NCBI RefSeq assembly: GCF_034387475.1
Contig: NZ_JAXCIL010000002.1
Coordinates: forward strand, 1,178,001-1,242,000
From: Pseudomonas sp. Teo4
GTDB taxonomy: Bacteria > Pseudomonadota > Gammaproteobacteria > Pseudomonadales > Pseudomonadaceae
Reading direction: 5' to 3'
DNA length: 64,000 nt
A program made the translations under genes and the position numbers. Below are positions 8,068 to 15,850 of this stretch, in pieces. Position 1 is the stretch's first letter; each line of letters begins with the position of its first letter. The notes under the pieces were generated by a model that made no database searches, was not told the origin of the DNA, and was given only the letters and a program-made list of their open reading frames with translations.

Positions 8068-9492
8068 TTACGCCTTCAGCGGAACCAGACGTGGAGCGAT
8101 CATGTTTTCCGGACGCAGGATGTCGTTGAGCATCTCTTCGTCCAGCAGCTTCTCTTCGCGCACCAGTTCCAGTACGCCGCGGCCGGTTTCCAGGGCAACG
8201 CGGGCGATACGGGTGGCGTTTTCGTAGCCGATGTACGGGTTCAGGGCGGTGACCAGGCCGATCGAGTGCTCGACCAGTTCACGGCAGCGCTGTTCGTTGG
8301 CGGTGATGCCGACGATGCAGTGCTCGCGCAGCATGTCCATGGCGCGTTGCAGCAGGCGGATCGAGTCGAAGATCTTGTAGGCGATCAGCGGTTCCATCAC
8401 GTTCAGCTGCAGCTGGCCACCTTCGGCGGCGACAGTCAGGGCCAGGTCGTTGCCCATGATGGCGAAGGCGACTTGGTTGACCGCTTCCGGGATAACCGGG
8501 TTGACCTTGCCTGGCATGATCGAGCTGCCTGGCTGACGCGCTGGCAGGTTGATCTCGTTGATGCCGGTGCGTGGGCCGCTGGACAGCAGGCGCAGGTCGT
8601 TGCAGATCTTTGACAGCTTGACTGCGGTACGCTTGAGCATGCCGGAGAACAGCACGAAGGCGCCCATGTCGGAGGTGGCTTCGATCAGGTCGGCAGCCGG
8701 TACCAGCGGTTGGCCGCTGATGATCGCCAGGCGCTGAACGGCCAGGGCCTGGTAGCCAGGGTCGGCGTTGATGCCGGTACCGATGGCGGTGCCGCCCAGG
8801 TTGATTTCGGTCAGCAGTTCCGGAGCCAGCGAGCGCAGGCGCTGCAGGTCTTCGGTCATGGTGGTGGCGAAGGCGCGGAATTCCTGGCCCAGGGTCATCG
8901 GCACGGCGTCCTGCAGCTGGGTACGGCCCATCTTCAGTACGTGGTCGAACTCTTTACCTTTGGCGGCGAAGGCCTGAATCAGGCTGTCGAGGCTGGCCAG
9001 CAGGGCGTCGTGGCCCAGCAGCAGGCCCAGGCGGATCGCGGTCGGGTAGGCGTCGTTGGTCGACTGCGCCATGTTCACATCGTTGTTCGGGTGCAGGTAC
9101 TGGTACTCACCCTTCTGGTGGCCCATGGCCTCCAGCGCGATGTTGGCGATGACTTCGTTGGCGTTCATGTTGGTAGAAGTACCAGCACCGCCTTGAATCA
9201 TGTCCACGACGAACTGCTCGTGGTAGTCGCCTTTGATCAGTCGTGCGCAGGCAGCGCTGATGGCTGCGTGCTTGGCATCGCTCAGGTGCCCCAGCTCTCG
9301 GTTGGCGTCAGCAGCAGCCTGCTTGACCATCGCCAGGCCGACTACCAGTTTCGGATAGTGCGACAGCGGTACACCGGAGAGGTGGAAGTTGTTGGCAGCG
9401 CGCAGAGTCTGGATGCCGTAGTAGGCATCGGCAGGGACTTCAAGGGTACCAAGCAGATCTTTTTCGACGCGGAACGATGCAGCGGAGGACAT
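8068..9492 (-). CDS. aspA: Aspartate ammonia-lyase
   Basis: Catalyses reversible deamination of L-aspartate to fumarate and ammonium in the cytoplasm. The 474-residue product has the fumarase/aspartase superfamily signature GSSIMPGKVNP (catalytic flexible loop), GGAGTSTNMNANEV, and N-terminal RVEKDLLGTLEVPADAYYGIQT, the pattern of aspartases rather than class II fumarases. I chose MSSAASF at 9492, which gives the usual family length; in-frame ATGs at 9504 and 9525 are possible and the Shine-Dalgarno signal is weak in every case. It is divergent from a HypT-like LysR gene and ends in a strong terminator. Confidence 0.93.
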   Translation of the reverse strand: MSSAASFRVEKDLLGTLEVPADAYYGIQTLRAANNFHLSGVPLSHYPKLVVGLAMVKQAAADANRELGHLSDAKHAAISAACARLIKGDYHEQFVVDMIQGGAGTSTNMNANEVIANIALEAMGHQKGEYQYLHPNNDVNMAQSTNDAYPTAIRLGLLLGHDALLASLDSLIQAFAAKGKEFDHVLKMGRTQLQDAVPMTLGQEFRAFATTMTEDLQRLRSLAPELLTEINLGGTAIGTGINADPGYQALAVQRLAIISGQPLVPAADLIEATSDMGAFVLFSGMLKRTAVKLSKICNDLRLLSSGPRTGINEINLPARQPGSSIMPGKVNPVIPEAVNQVAFAIMGNDLALTVAAEGGQLQLNVMEPLIAYKIFDSIRLLQRAMDMLREHCIVGITANEQRCRELVEHSIGLVTALNPYIGYENATRIARVALETGRGVLELVREEKLLDEEMLNDILRPENMIAPRLVPLKA

Positions 9493-9674
9493 GATGGATA
9501 TCATCTCGATTTTGACCCGGCACATGCCGGAATGGCGCCAATCCTAGGCCTGAAGGTGATTTTGCGGCCAATGCTGTTGCACGCTAACCTATGCAGAAAC
9601 GGCATACGGTTTGATGTGACGCCGATTGACAATCGAGCGTGTTCCATTTTGGTGCACGCCTTGCGGAGTAGTCG

Positions 9675-10592
9675 ATGAACCTCGAAAGCAAGTGGCTGGA
9701 AGACTTCAGTGCCCTGGCCGCCACACGCAGTTTTTCCCAGGCGGCAGAGCGACGTTTCGTCACGCAGCCGGCCTTCAGCCGACGTATTCGCAGCCTGGAA
9801 GCCGCCCTTGGGCTGACCTTGGTGAATCGTTCCCGCACGCCCATCGAGCTGACTGAGGCAGGGCAGCTATTTCTTGTCACTGCACGTACGGTTGTCGACC
9901 AGTTGAGCGAAGTTCTACGCCATTTGCATCATCTTGAAGGTGGGCAGGGTGAGGTGGTTCAAGTGGCTGCGGCGCACTCGCTGGCGTCGGGGTTTTTCCC
10001 GCGTTGGGTGGCCCAGCTGCGCAACGACGGATTGAACATCGCCACACGCCTGGTTGCCACCAACGTAGGTGATGCCGTCCATGCATTGCGTGAAGGTGGC
10101 TGTGACCTGATGCTGGCTTTCTATGACCCGGATGCTGCCCTGCAGATGGATGCCGAAATCTTCCCATCGCTGCACATGGGCACCACGGAAATGTTGCCGG
10201 TGTGTGCGGTAGGGGCCGATGGCAAGCCCCTGTTCGATCTGGATGGCGACAGCAGCGTGCCTCTGCTTGCTTATAGTGCAGGTGCTTTTCTGGGGCGTTC
10301 GGTGAGTCTTTTGCTACGCCAGCGCAACCTGCGTTACACCACCGTCTATGAAACAGCCATGGCCGACAGTCTAAAGAGCATGGCGCTGGAGGGGATGGGC
10401 GTGGCCTGGGTGCCCAGGCTTTCCATGCGGGGTGAGCTGGAGCGAGGTGAGTTGGCTATTTGCGGCGCCAGTCAATGGCATGTGCCGTTGGAAATCCGCT
10501 TGTACCGTTGTGCATTGGTTCGTAAGGCCAACGTCCGCCTGCTATGGCGCAAGCTGGAGTCGGCCGGAGCACAGGGTGAGGGATCAATTTGA
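9675..10592 (+). CDS. LysR-family regulator, HypT/YjiE-like
   Basis: 305-residue LysR-type regulator. The N-terminus, LESKWLEDFSALAATRSFSQAAERR-VTQPAFSRRIRSLE, matches from memory the unusual tryptophan-rich start of E. coli HypT (YjiE), a hypochlorite-responsive regulator. The domain beginning VVQVAAAHSLASGFFPRWVAQL also follows HypT. A GGAG site precedes the ATG at 9675. It is divergent from aspA across 182 bp and could regulate it, as LysR genes often control the divergent neighbour. The last 9 bp overlap the end of the convergent metallopeptidase gene. HypT function is suggested, not proven. Confidence 0.88.
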   Translation: MNLESKWLEDFSALAATRSFSQAAERRFVTQPAFSRRIRSLEAALGLTLVNRSRTPIELTEAGQLFLVTARTVVDQLSEVLRHLHHLEGGQGEVVQVAAAHSLASGFFPRWVAQLRNDGLNIATRLVATNVGDAVHALREGGCDLMLAFYDPDAALQMDAEIFPSLHMGTTEMLPVCAVGADGKPLFDLDGDSSVPLLAYSAGAFLGRSVSLLLRQRNLRYTTVYETAMADSLKSMALEGMGVAWVPRLSMRGELERGELAICGASQWHVPLEIRLYRCALVRKANVRLLWRKLESAGAQGEGSI

Positions 10593-11216
10593 GTTGTACT
10601 TCAGGTAATCGGCGATTTTTGCGCGGTTTTCATCGCTGTACCGATAACAGTTCGAGCGCAGGTCAAAACGGGTTGGAGTCATGTAGGTTTCGCAAATCCA
10701 ACCGTTGTATCGGATTCTCGAGTCTTCATGGGTGGCAGACAGCATATGACCGATTTCATGGCCTGGGGTGGCGAACGAATTCATCGACGAAATGGCTGTG
10801 TTGCGGCTTTGCCTGGCAAGCCCCGCGCGAAAAGTAACAGCGCTCTGGTCGTCATATCTATGGCGGGTGAGCAGTAGGTTTTTGTTCATGAATGAGAAGA
10901 GGTTGTTCGCTGTGTAGGCATCGACCTGCTCTTTAAATGCATCGAGAATGTCGTCTGACGTCATGTTCCGATAATTGATATCGGTAATGCCTGGCACAGA
11001 GCGTTGGAACACCAGTTCGATCGGGTGGTTGGTAAAGCTGCGCATCTCATCCAGCCAGGGCTGAAAGTAGTCTTTCTTCAGTTGCTGGTCGCTGATGTCG
11101 GCCAGTTCGTCATGCGCAAAGATGGTTACCACAAGGGATCTGGCCGCCCATGCACTTGAAAACTGGAGTGTGCATAAGGCGCTTAGTATCAAGGCTGCAA
11201 AGCGGTTTTTTGGCAT
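10584..11216 (-). CDS. Secreted metzincin-like zinc metallopeptidase
   Basis: 210-residue exported protein with a signal peptide (NRFAALILSALCTLQFSSAWA, cleavage near residue 24). Residues 153-163 are HEIGHMLSATH: an HExxH zinc motif with a third histidine at metzincin spacing, but with serine where metzincins usually have glycine. A possible Met-turn ETYMTP follows about 25 residues later. This suggests a secreted metallopeptidase, possibly self-standing without a propeptide. The ATG at 11216 has a strong GGAGGA site. It overlaps the LysR gene tail-to-tail by 9 bp. I do not recognise a characterised relative, and catalytic activity is inferred. Confidence 0.72.
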   Translation of the reverse strand: MPKNRFAALILSALCTLQFSSAWAARSLVVTIFAHDELADISDQQLKKDYFQPWLDEMRSFTNHPIELVFQRSVPGITDINYRNMTSDDILDAFKEQVDAYTANNLFSFMNKNLLLTRHRYDDQSAVTFRAGLARQSRNTAISSMNSFATPGHEIGHMLSATHEDSRIRYNGWICETYMTPTRFDLRSNCYRYSDENRAKIADYLKYNSN

Positions 11217-11366
11217 GTTGGTTTCCTCCGAGGGCATTGGTGTTCGAAGGTGCAGACTGTCGGTGGGGCGCGCTTCCTGAAAGCCGGAAAAACTTGTCCT
11301 GCGAGACAGCTTGCCCTTTGATCCGACATGTGCTTATGGGGGTGGGCGCGCTGGCTTGCAATACGC

Positions 11367-11372
11367 TATAAT
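11367..11372 (+). promoter_or_regulatory. Candidate purE promoter -10 (TATAAT)
   Basis: A perfect TATAAT with a GC-rich discriminator (CCCGCGCC) lies 117 bp before the purE start. The -35 region at the expected spacing is poor. A GC-rich discriminator is typical of promoters under stringent control. Transcription would begin near 11379. Confidence 0.6.
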
Positions 11373-11413
11373 CCCGCGCCTTCGGCCGACTCGGTCGATT
11401 CAGAATCCGTATG

Positions 11414-11452
11414 ACAAGCCACGCCGGTCCACCTGCGTGGCTTGTTGCTTTT
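11414..11452 (+). terminator. Terminator-like hairpin in the purE leader
   Basis: An 11-bp perfect stem (11414-11424 with 11435-11445, ACAAGCCACGC/GCGTGGCTTGT) is followed by TGCTTTT. It lies between the candidate purE promoter and purE and ends 36 nt before the ATG. It could be an attenuator or the end of a roughly 70-nt small RNA. Confidence 0.65.
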
Positions 11453-11488
11453 AGCGCGCCTGAAGGCGCTTGCAGGAGAGGCTCGACG

Positions 11489-11980
11489 ATGAGTGCACTG
11501 GTTGGCGTGATCATGGGCTCCAAGTCCGATTGGTCCACCCTTAGCCACACCGCCGATATGCTGGAAAAACTCGGCATTCCCTATGAAGTGAAGGTGGTTT
11601 CCGCCCACCGGACCCCGGATCTGCTGTTCCAGTACGCTGAAGAAGCTGAAGGGCGTGGCATCGAGGTGATTATCGCCGGTGCCGGTGGCGCTGCCCACCT
11701 GCCGGGCATGTGCGCCGCCAAGACCCACCTGCCGGTACTGGGTGTGCCGGTGCAGTCGTCGATGCTGTCAGGCGTGGACTCGCTGCTGTCGATCGTGCAG
11801 ATGCCGGCTGGCGTTCCGGTCGCTACCCTGGCCATTGGCCGTGCCGGTGCCGTCAACGCCGCCCTGCTGTCGGCGAGCATCCTGGGCGCCAAGTACCCTC
11901 AGTACCATGCAGCGCTCAAGCAGTTCCGCACTGAGCAGACCGACACTGTCCTGGACAATCCAGACCCACGCCAGGCTTGA
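11489..11980 (+). CDS. purE: N5-carboxyaminoimidazole ribonucleotide mutase
   Basis: Class I PurE, 163 residues, which moves the carboxyl group of N5-CAIR to C4 to give CAIR in purine synthesis. The substrate loop [13 protein letters not shown], the [12 protein letters not shown] catalytic histidine motif and the [11 protein letters not shown] segment are all present. The start at 11489 is preceded by AGGAGAGG; an upstream in-frame ATG at 11411 falls inside the leader hairpin and is unlikely. purK follows after 10 bp, so the pair forms the usual purEK operon. Its leader carries a terminator-like hairpin. Confidence 0.97.
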   Translation: MSALVGVIMGSKSDWSTLSHTADMLEKLGIPYEVKVVSAHRTPDLLFQYAEEAEGRGIEVIIAGAGGAAHLPGMCAAKTHLPVLGVPVQSSMLSGVDSLLSIVQMPAGVPVATLAIGRAGAVNAALLSASILGAKYPQYHAALKQFRTEQTDTVLDNPDPRQA

Positions 11981-11990
11981 GGCTGACTTC

Positions 11991-13073
11991 ATGAAGATCG
12001 GTGTAATCGGTGGCGGCCAGTTGGGCCGCATGCTGGCCCTGGCGGGCACTCCGCTGGGCATGAACTTCGCCTTCCTCGACCCGGCGCCAGACGCCTGCGC
12101 CGCGCCGCTTGGCGAGCACCTGCGTGCTGACTATGGCGACCAGGACCACCTGCGCCAGTTGGCCGACGAAGTCGACCTGGTGACCTTCGAATTCGAAAGC
12201 GTCCCGGCCGAGACCGTGGCCTTCCTCTCGCAGTTCGTGCCGGTGTACCCAAGCGCCGAGGCGCTGCGTATCGCCCGTGACCGCCTGTTTGAAAAGAGCA
12301 TGTTCCGCGACCTGGGCATCCCGACCCCGGCCTTCGCCGACATCCTTTCGCAACAGGACCTGGACGCCGCAGTAGCCAGCATCGGCCTGCCGGCTGTACT
12401 CAAGACCCGTACCCTGGGTTACGACGGCAAGGGCCAGAAGGTTCTGCGTACGCCTGAGGACGTGGTCGGCACCTTCGCTGAACTGGGCAGCGTGCCGTGC
12501 CTGCTTGAAGGCTTCGTGCCGTTCACTGGCGAAGTTTCGCTGGTGGCCGTGCGTGCCCGCGACGGTGAAACCCGTTTCTACCCGCTGGTGCACAACACCC
12601 ACGAAAGCGGCATCCTGCGTCTGTCGGTGGCCAGTGAAGCGCATCCACTGCAGGCGCTGGCCGAAGACTACGTTGGCCGGGTGCTGCAGAAGCTCGACTA
12701 TGTTGGCGTCATGGCCTTCGAGTTCTTCGAGGTCGACGGTGGCCTGAAGGCCAACGAAATCGCCCCGCGCGTACACAACTCCGGGCACTGGACCATCGAA
12801 GGCGCCGAGTGCAGCCAGTTCGAGAACCACCTGCGCGCCGTTGCCGGCTTGCCGCTGGGTTCGACCGCCAAGGTGGGCGAGAGCGCCATGCTCAACTTCA
12901 TCGGCGAAGTGCCGTCGGTGGAGAAGGTCGTGGCTATCGAAGACTGCCACCTGCACCACTATGGCAAAGCCTTCAAGGTTGGGCGCAAGGTCGGCCACGC
13001 CACCCTGCGTTGCAAGGACATGGCCACCCTCGAGCGCAAGATCGCCGAGGTAGAGGCGTTGATCGGCAACTGA
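11991..13073 (+). CDS. purK: N5-carboxyaminoimidazole ribonucleotide synthase
   Basis: ATP-grasp enzyme of 360 residues that makes N5-CAIR from AIR, bicarbonate and ATP, feeding PurE. Seen are N-terminal IGVIGGGQLGRMLALAG, the grasp-domain KTRTLGYDGKGQKVL glycine-rich loop, LLEGFVPFTGEVSLVAVR and the metal-site region NEIAPRVHNSGHWT, all standard for PurK. The start ATG at 11991 is 10 bp after the purE stop. Just downstream is a hairpin whose outer stem matches the one before purE. Confidence 0.97.
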   Translation: MKIGVIGGGQLGRMLALAGTPLGMNFAFLDPAPDACAAPLGEHLRADYGDQDHLRQLADEVDLVTFEFESVPAETVAFLSQFVPVYPSAEALRIARDRLFEKSMFRDLGIPTPAFADILSQQDLDAAVASIGLPAVLKTRTLGYDGKGQKVLRTPEDVVGTFAELGSVPCLLEGFVPFTGEVSLVAVRARDGETRFYPLVHNTHESGILRLSVASEAHPLQALAEDYVGRVLQKLDYVGVMAFEFFEVDGGLKANEIAPRVHNSGHWTIEGAECSQFENHLRAVAGLPLGSTAKVGESAMLNFIGEVPSVEKVVAIEDCHLHHYGKAFKVGRKVGHATLRCKDMATLERKIAEVEALIGN

Positions 13074-13109
13074 CCGAACTTCTGCCATCGGCGGGCCCTC
13101 TGAAATGGC

Positions 13110-13144
13110 AACAAGCCAAAGTGCTGTCTAGGCTTTGGCTTGTT
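13110..13144 (+). terminator. Hairpin after purK
   Basis: A 12-bp perfect inverted repeat (13110-13121 and 13133-13144, AACAAGCCAAAG/CTTTGGCTTGTT) follows purK by 36 nt. There is no T-run, so it may be a weak terminator or a 3'-end stabiliser. Its ACAAGCCA base equals that of the hairpin upstream of purE. Confidence 0.6.
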
Positions 13145-13169
13145 CCATCTTCACTGCAGAGGGATTGCC

Positions 13170-13415
13170 ATGGGCATCATTGGAACCATCTTCATCGGCC
13201 TCATCGTGGGTCTGCTGGCGCGCTTCATCAAGCCAGGGGACGACAGCATGGGCTGGATCATGACCATCCTGCTGGGTATCGCCGGCTCGTTGCTCGCCAC
13301 CTACGGTGGGCAGGCCCTAGGTATCTATCAGGCCGGACAAGCCGCCGGTTTCTTGGGTGCGCTGGTCGGTGCGGTGGTCCTTCTGGTGATTTACGGATTC
13401 ATCAAGAAACGCTGA
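13170..13415 (+). CDS. GlsB/YeaQ/YmgE-family small membrane protein
   Basis: 81-residue integral membrane protein of the transglycosylase-associated (GlsB/YeaQ/YmgE) family. It has three hydrophobic helices: IIGTIFIGLIVGLLARF, MGWIMTILLGIAGSLLATY and FLGALVGAVVLLVIYGFI. The ARFIKPGDDSMGW segment and the G-x-G-rich helices are diagnostic. The start at 13170 has GAGGGA; an earlier in-frame ATG at 13140 lacks a site and overlaps the hairpin after purK. Members are often stress-induced but their molecular function is unknown. Confidence 0.88.
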   Translation: MGIIGTIFIGLIVGLLARFIKPGDDSMGWIMTILLGIAGSLLATYGGQALGIYQAGQAAGFLGALVGAVVLLVIYGFIKKR

Positions 13416-13463
13416 ATACCCGGTAGAATGCCCGGCAATTCATCCGAGTTGCCGAGCATTTTC

Positions 13464-13997
13464 ATGCGTGCCTTTTTCCTCATTCCCTTGCTCCTGGCCA
13501 GCACCCTGGCCCATGCCGAACTGCCCGAAACCGACTGGTTGGAGCTGATGCCCAAGTCGGACCAGAAAGCGCTGGAGCAGATGCCCGAGATCGACCATAA
13601 CTCGCCGGAGGCCATGGGTACCTTTACCGACAAGGGCGGCCTCAAGCAGAGCAAGGGCCTGCCGGCAGTGATGTACTCGACCAAGACCGTGGCGGCCATG
13701 AACGGCAAGGAAATCCGCCTGGGCGGTTACCCGGTGCCGCTGGAAAGCGATGCCAAGGGCAACAGCACGCTGTTCTTCCTGGTGCCTTACCCAGGCGCCT
13801 GCATTCATGTGCCGCCACCACCGCCGAACCAGCTGGTGCTGGTGCGCTACCCGAAAGGCTTGAAAATCGACGATATCTACACGCCGTTGTGGGTCAGCGG
13901 GACGTTGAAGGTGGAAAAGGTCAGCAATGACCTTGCCGATGCGGCGTATGCGCTGGATGCGGGGAAGGTGAGGGTGGTGGAGGATGCTGACCTGTAA
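13464..13997 (+). CDS. DUF3299-domain exported protein
   Basis: 177-residue exported protein with a signal peptide (FFLIPLLLASTLAHA, cleavage after residue 18). The mature part carries the DUF3299 pattern: EIRLGGYPVPLE, then FFLVPYPGACIHVPPPPPNQLV and YTPLWVSGTL. The family has no settled function; members in proteobacteria are often near metal or transporter genes. Start MRAFFL at 13464 was chosen because it begins the signal peptide. The gene stands alone between a small membrane protein gene and a REP pair. Confidence 0.82.
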   Translation: MRAFFLIPLLLASTLAHAELPETDWLELMPKSDQKALEQMPEIDHNSPEAMGTFTDKGGLKQSKGLPAVMYSTKTVAAMNGKEIRLGGYPVPLESDAKGNSTLFFLVPYPGACIHVPPPPPNQLVLVRYPKGLKIDDIYTPLWVSGTLKVEKVSNDLADAAYALDAGKVRVVEDADL

Positions 13998-14009
13998 TGC
14001 CTGTACCGG

Positions 14010-14099
14010 CCCTATCGCCGGCAAGCCGGCTCCCACAGGTGCTGCGCTGATCTCAAGCTCGTCGCGGTCCATGTGGGAGCCGGCTTGCCGGCGATAGGG
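14010..14099. repeat. REP inverted pair, GCCGGCAAGCCGGC type
   Basis: Perfect 28-bp arms, 14010-14037 and 14072-14099 (CCCTATCGCCGGC...CCCACA), separated by 34 bp. It lies between convergent genes, where it may protect or end both messages. Confidence 0.92.
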
Positions 14100-14125
14100 T
14101 CATGATAAGCGCCAGAAGTGCTGGA

Positions 14126-15022
14126 TCAGAGGGCCTCGTCACTGATCGACACGCCCAGACTATGGCTTTTCCCAGGTGCCAACGTCACCACGTCATCCCA
14201 CACATTCGCCGTCTCGATGCACAGCATCCGCTGCCAGCCATCATCGGCCATGTCCGGCAATTCGCGGGCGCGCTCGGTCCAAGGGTTCCAGATCACCGCC
14301 GAGCGCGAGCCGCTGCTGGTCAGGGTAATACACCGGCTCCAGTGCGGGTCGACAATGCTCAGCTGCGTGGGGGTGCTCAGGTAGATTCGGTCAGTCTCAC
14401 CGGAAAAACCGAGCGCACCTTGCTGTTTGCGCTGTTCCCAGTCAGCCAAGGTCTCGATGTAGTCCAGCCCTTCGACACCTTCGACACGTGCCTGGCGCAC
14501 GTCACTGACGGCAAAGTAGCTATGCAGGGCTTGGCTGATGGTGACCGGGGTATTGCCCATGTTGCGGCTGGTCAGGTTCAGTTGCAGATCCTCGCCCAGC
14601 TCGATCGCCAGCTTCAGCTCTACGTCATGGGGCCAGTCGGGCAGATCACCCTGTGCCTCGGGCAGTTCGAATTCGATACGCAGGCCTTCGCCCACTTCTT
14701 CGATACCCAGCAACTGCCAGTCGCGCGCGCGTGCCAGACCATGGGCCGGTGCTTGCTCGCCGTGGTACATGGCCTGAACGGCCTGGGGGTTGCGCTGCAG
14801 ATTGCCGAACCACGGCCAGCATACCGGTACACCGGCACGCACCGACTTGCCCTGGCGGAAGATGGCCTGGTCGCTCAGCCACAGCAGCGGCGGCTCGCCG
14901 ACACGCTGGTAGCTGAGGATCTGCGCACCCTGTTGGGCGATCAGTAATTCGGCGCGGTCGCTGGTGATACGCCAGCAGTTGAGTTCGCCGTGTTGCTCGG
15001 ATTCGACCTTGAAGGTAGCCAT
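14126..15022 (-). CDS. D-hexose-6-phosphate mutarotase-like protein (YeaD family)
   Basis: 298-residue protein of the aldose-1-epimerase superfamily, YeaD/hexose-6-phosphate mutarotase branch, which interconverts alpha and beta anomers of sugar phosphates. Typical features are GAQILSYQ, PLLWLSDQAIFRQGKSVRAGVPVCWPWFG, the SQALHSYFAVSDV histidine segment, and ETANVWDDVVTLAPGKSHSLGV near the C-terminus. I chose the ATG at 15022 (MATFKVE). It probably shares a transcript with the thioesterase gene upstream (71-nt gap). Substrate is inferred from family membership. Confidence 0.88.
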   Translation of the reverse strand: MATFKVESEQHGELNCWRITSDRAELLIAQQGAQILSYQRVGEPPLLWLSDQAIFRQGKSVRAGVPVCWPWFGNLQRNPQAVQAMYHGEQAPAHGLARARDWQLLGIEEVGEGLRIEFELPEAQGDLPDWPHDVELKLAIELGEDLQLNLTSRNMGNTPVTISQALHSYFAVSDVRQARVEGVEGLDYIETLADWEQRKQQGALGFSGETDRIYLSTPTQLSIVDPHWSRCITLTSSGSRSAVIWNPWTERARELPDMADDGWQRMLCIETANVWDDVVTLAPGKSHSLGVSISDEAL

Positions 15023-15093
15023 TGCGCTCGTCTCATTGAATGCCTGTGGGTCTTGGACCCTTTGACCTGCAATGAGTTTACCGCTCGCAAGGC

Positions 15094-15492
15094 TCAGCGA
15101 CGAGGCACAGAGCGGGTGCGGCCGCTGCCATCGATGGCCACGAAGACAAATACCGCCTCGGTCACCTTGCGCCATTCGCTGGACAGCGGGTCGTCGCTCC
15201 AGACTTCGACCATCATCTGGATCGAGCTGCGGCCGATTTCCAAGGTCTGGGTGTAGAACGACAGTTGCGCGCCCACGGCTACTGGAACCAGGAACGCCAT
15301 GCGGTCGATGGCCACCGTGGCAACCCGGCCGCCAGCGACGCGGCTGGCCATGGCGGTACCGGCCAAGTCCATCTGGGCAACCAGCCAGCCGCCAAAGATG
15401 TCGCCGAAACCGTTGGTTTCACGGGGGAGTGCGGTGATTTGCAAGGCCAGGTCACCTTGCGGGATAGGATCTTCTTGTTCGAGCTCAATCAT
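15094..15492 (-). CDS. Acyl-CoA thioesterase, YciA-like hotdog fold
   Basis: 132-residue hotdog-fold thioesterase that hydrolyses acyl-CoA to free acid and CoA. The segment ETNGFGDIFGGWLVAQMDLAG matches the YciA/BACH pattern with its catalytic aspartate, followed by VATVAIDRMAFLVPVAVG and a C-terminal VFVFVAIDGSGRTR. The start at 15492 (MIELEQED) gives the normal family length. It is probably co-transcribed with the mutarotase-like gene downstream. Members act broadly on short to long acyl-CoAs, so the native substrate is unknown. Confidence 0.9.
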   Translation of the reverse strand: MIELEQEDPIPQGDLALQITALPRETNGFGDIFGGWLVAQMDLAGTAMASRVAGGRVATVAIDRMAFLVPVAVGAQLSFYTQTLEIGRSSIQMMVEVWSDDPLSSEWRKVTEAVFVFVAIDGSGRTRSVPRR

Positions 15493-15850
15493 GCGGTGGG
15501 GCCTCTGACCCGTGACGCTTCGTTGGTTTGGCGCAAGGCCGTGAAAACGATTCAGCTCGAAACATACTACGCTGATTTCGCTTTGCTGGGCGGCCATAGG
15601 GAAACTCTGCGAAACCGCCTGAGCATAATGACCGGCGTTTTCGCACAACATCCCACAGTTGGACCAACCTTTTTCCTACGAATGGGCAGTATATAGAGCC
15701 GAACAGCCAGCGACGACCGTGCATTGATGAATATCTGTATGGATTTTGTATCGCTATCGACGCGGCTCGGCAATTTGCTATCTTCGCCTGTCCCTTATCC
15801 AGAAGCCGCATGCCAAGCGGCCTGCATGACCTACAAGAGAAGAATGAGCG
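15493..15850. other. Intergenic region, thioesterase gene to MFS gene
   Basis: 358 bp between divergent genes. I see no supported gene, RNA or repeat. It must hold both promoters, but no clear -35/-10 pair stands out; a weak TATCTT lies near 15779. AT content is higher than in the flanking genes. Confidence 0.5.

Noticed and set aside
15493..15850. Small RNA or peptide gene in the 358-bp gap
   Set aside because: No terminator, no good start with a ribosome site and no repeat were found.
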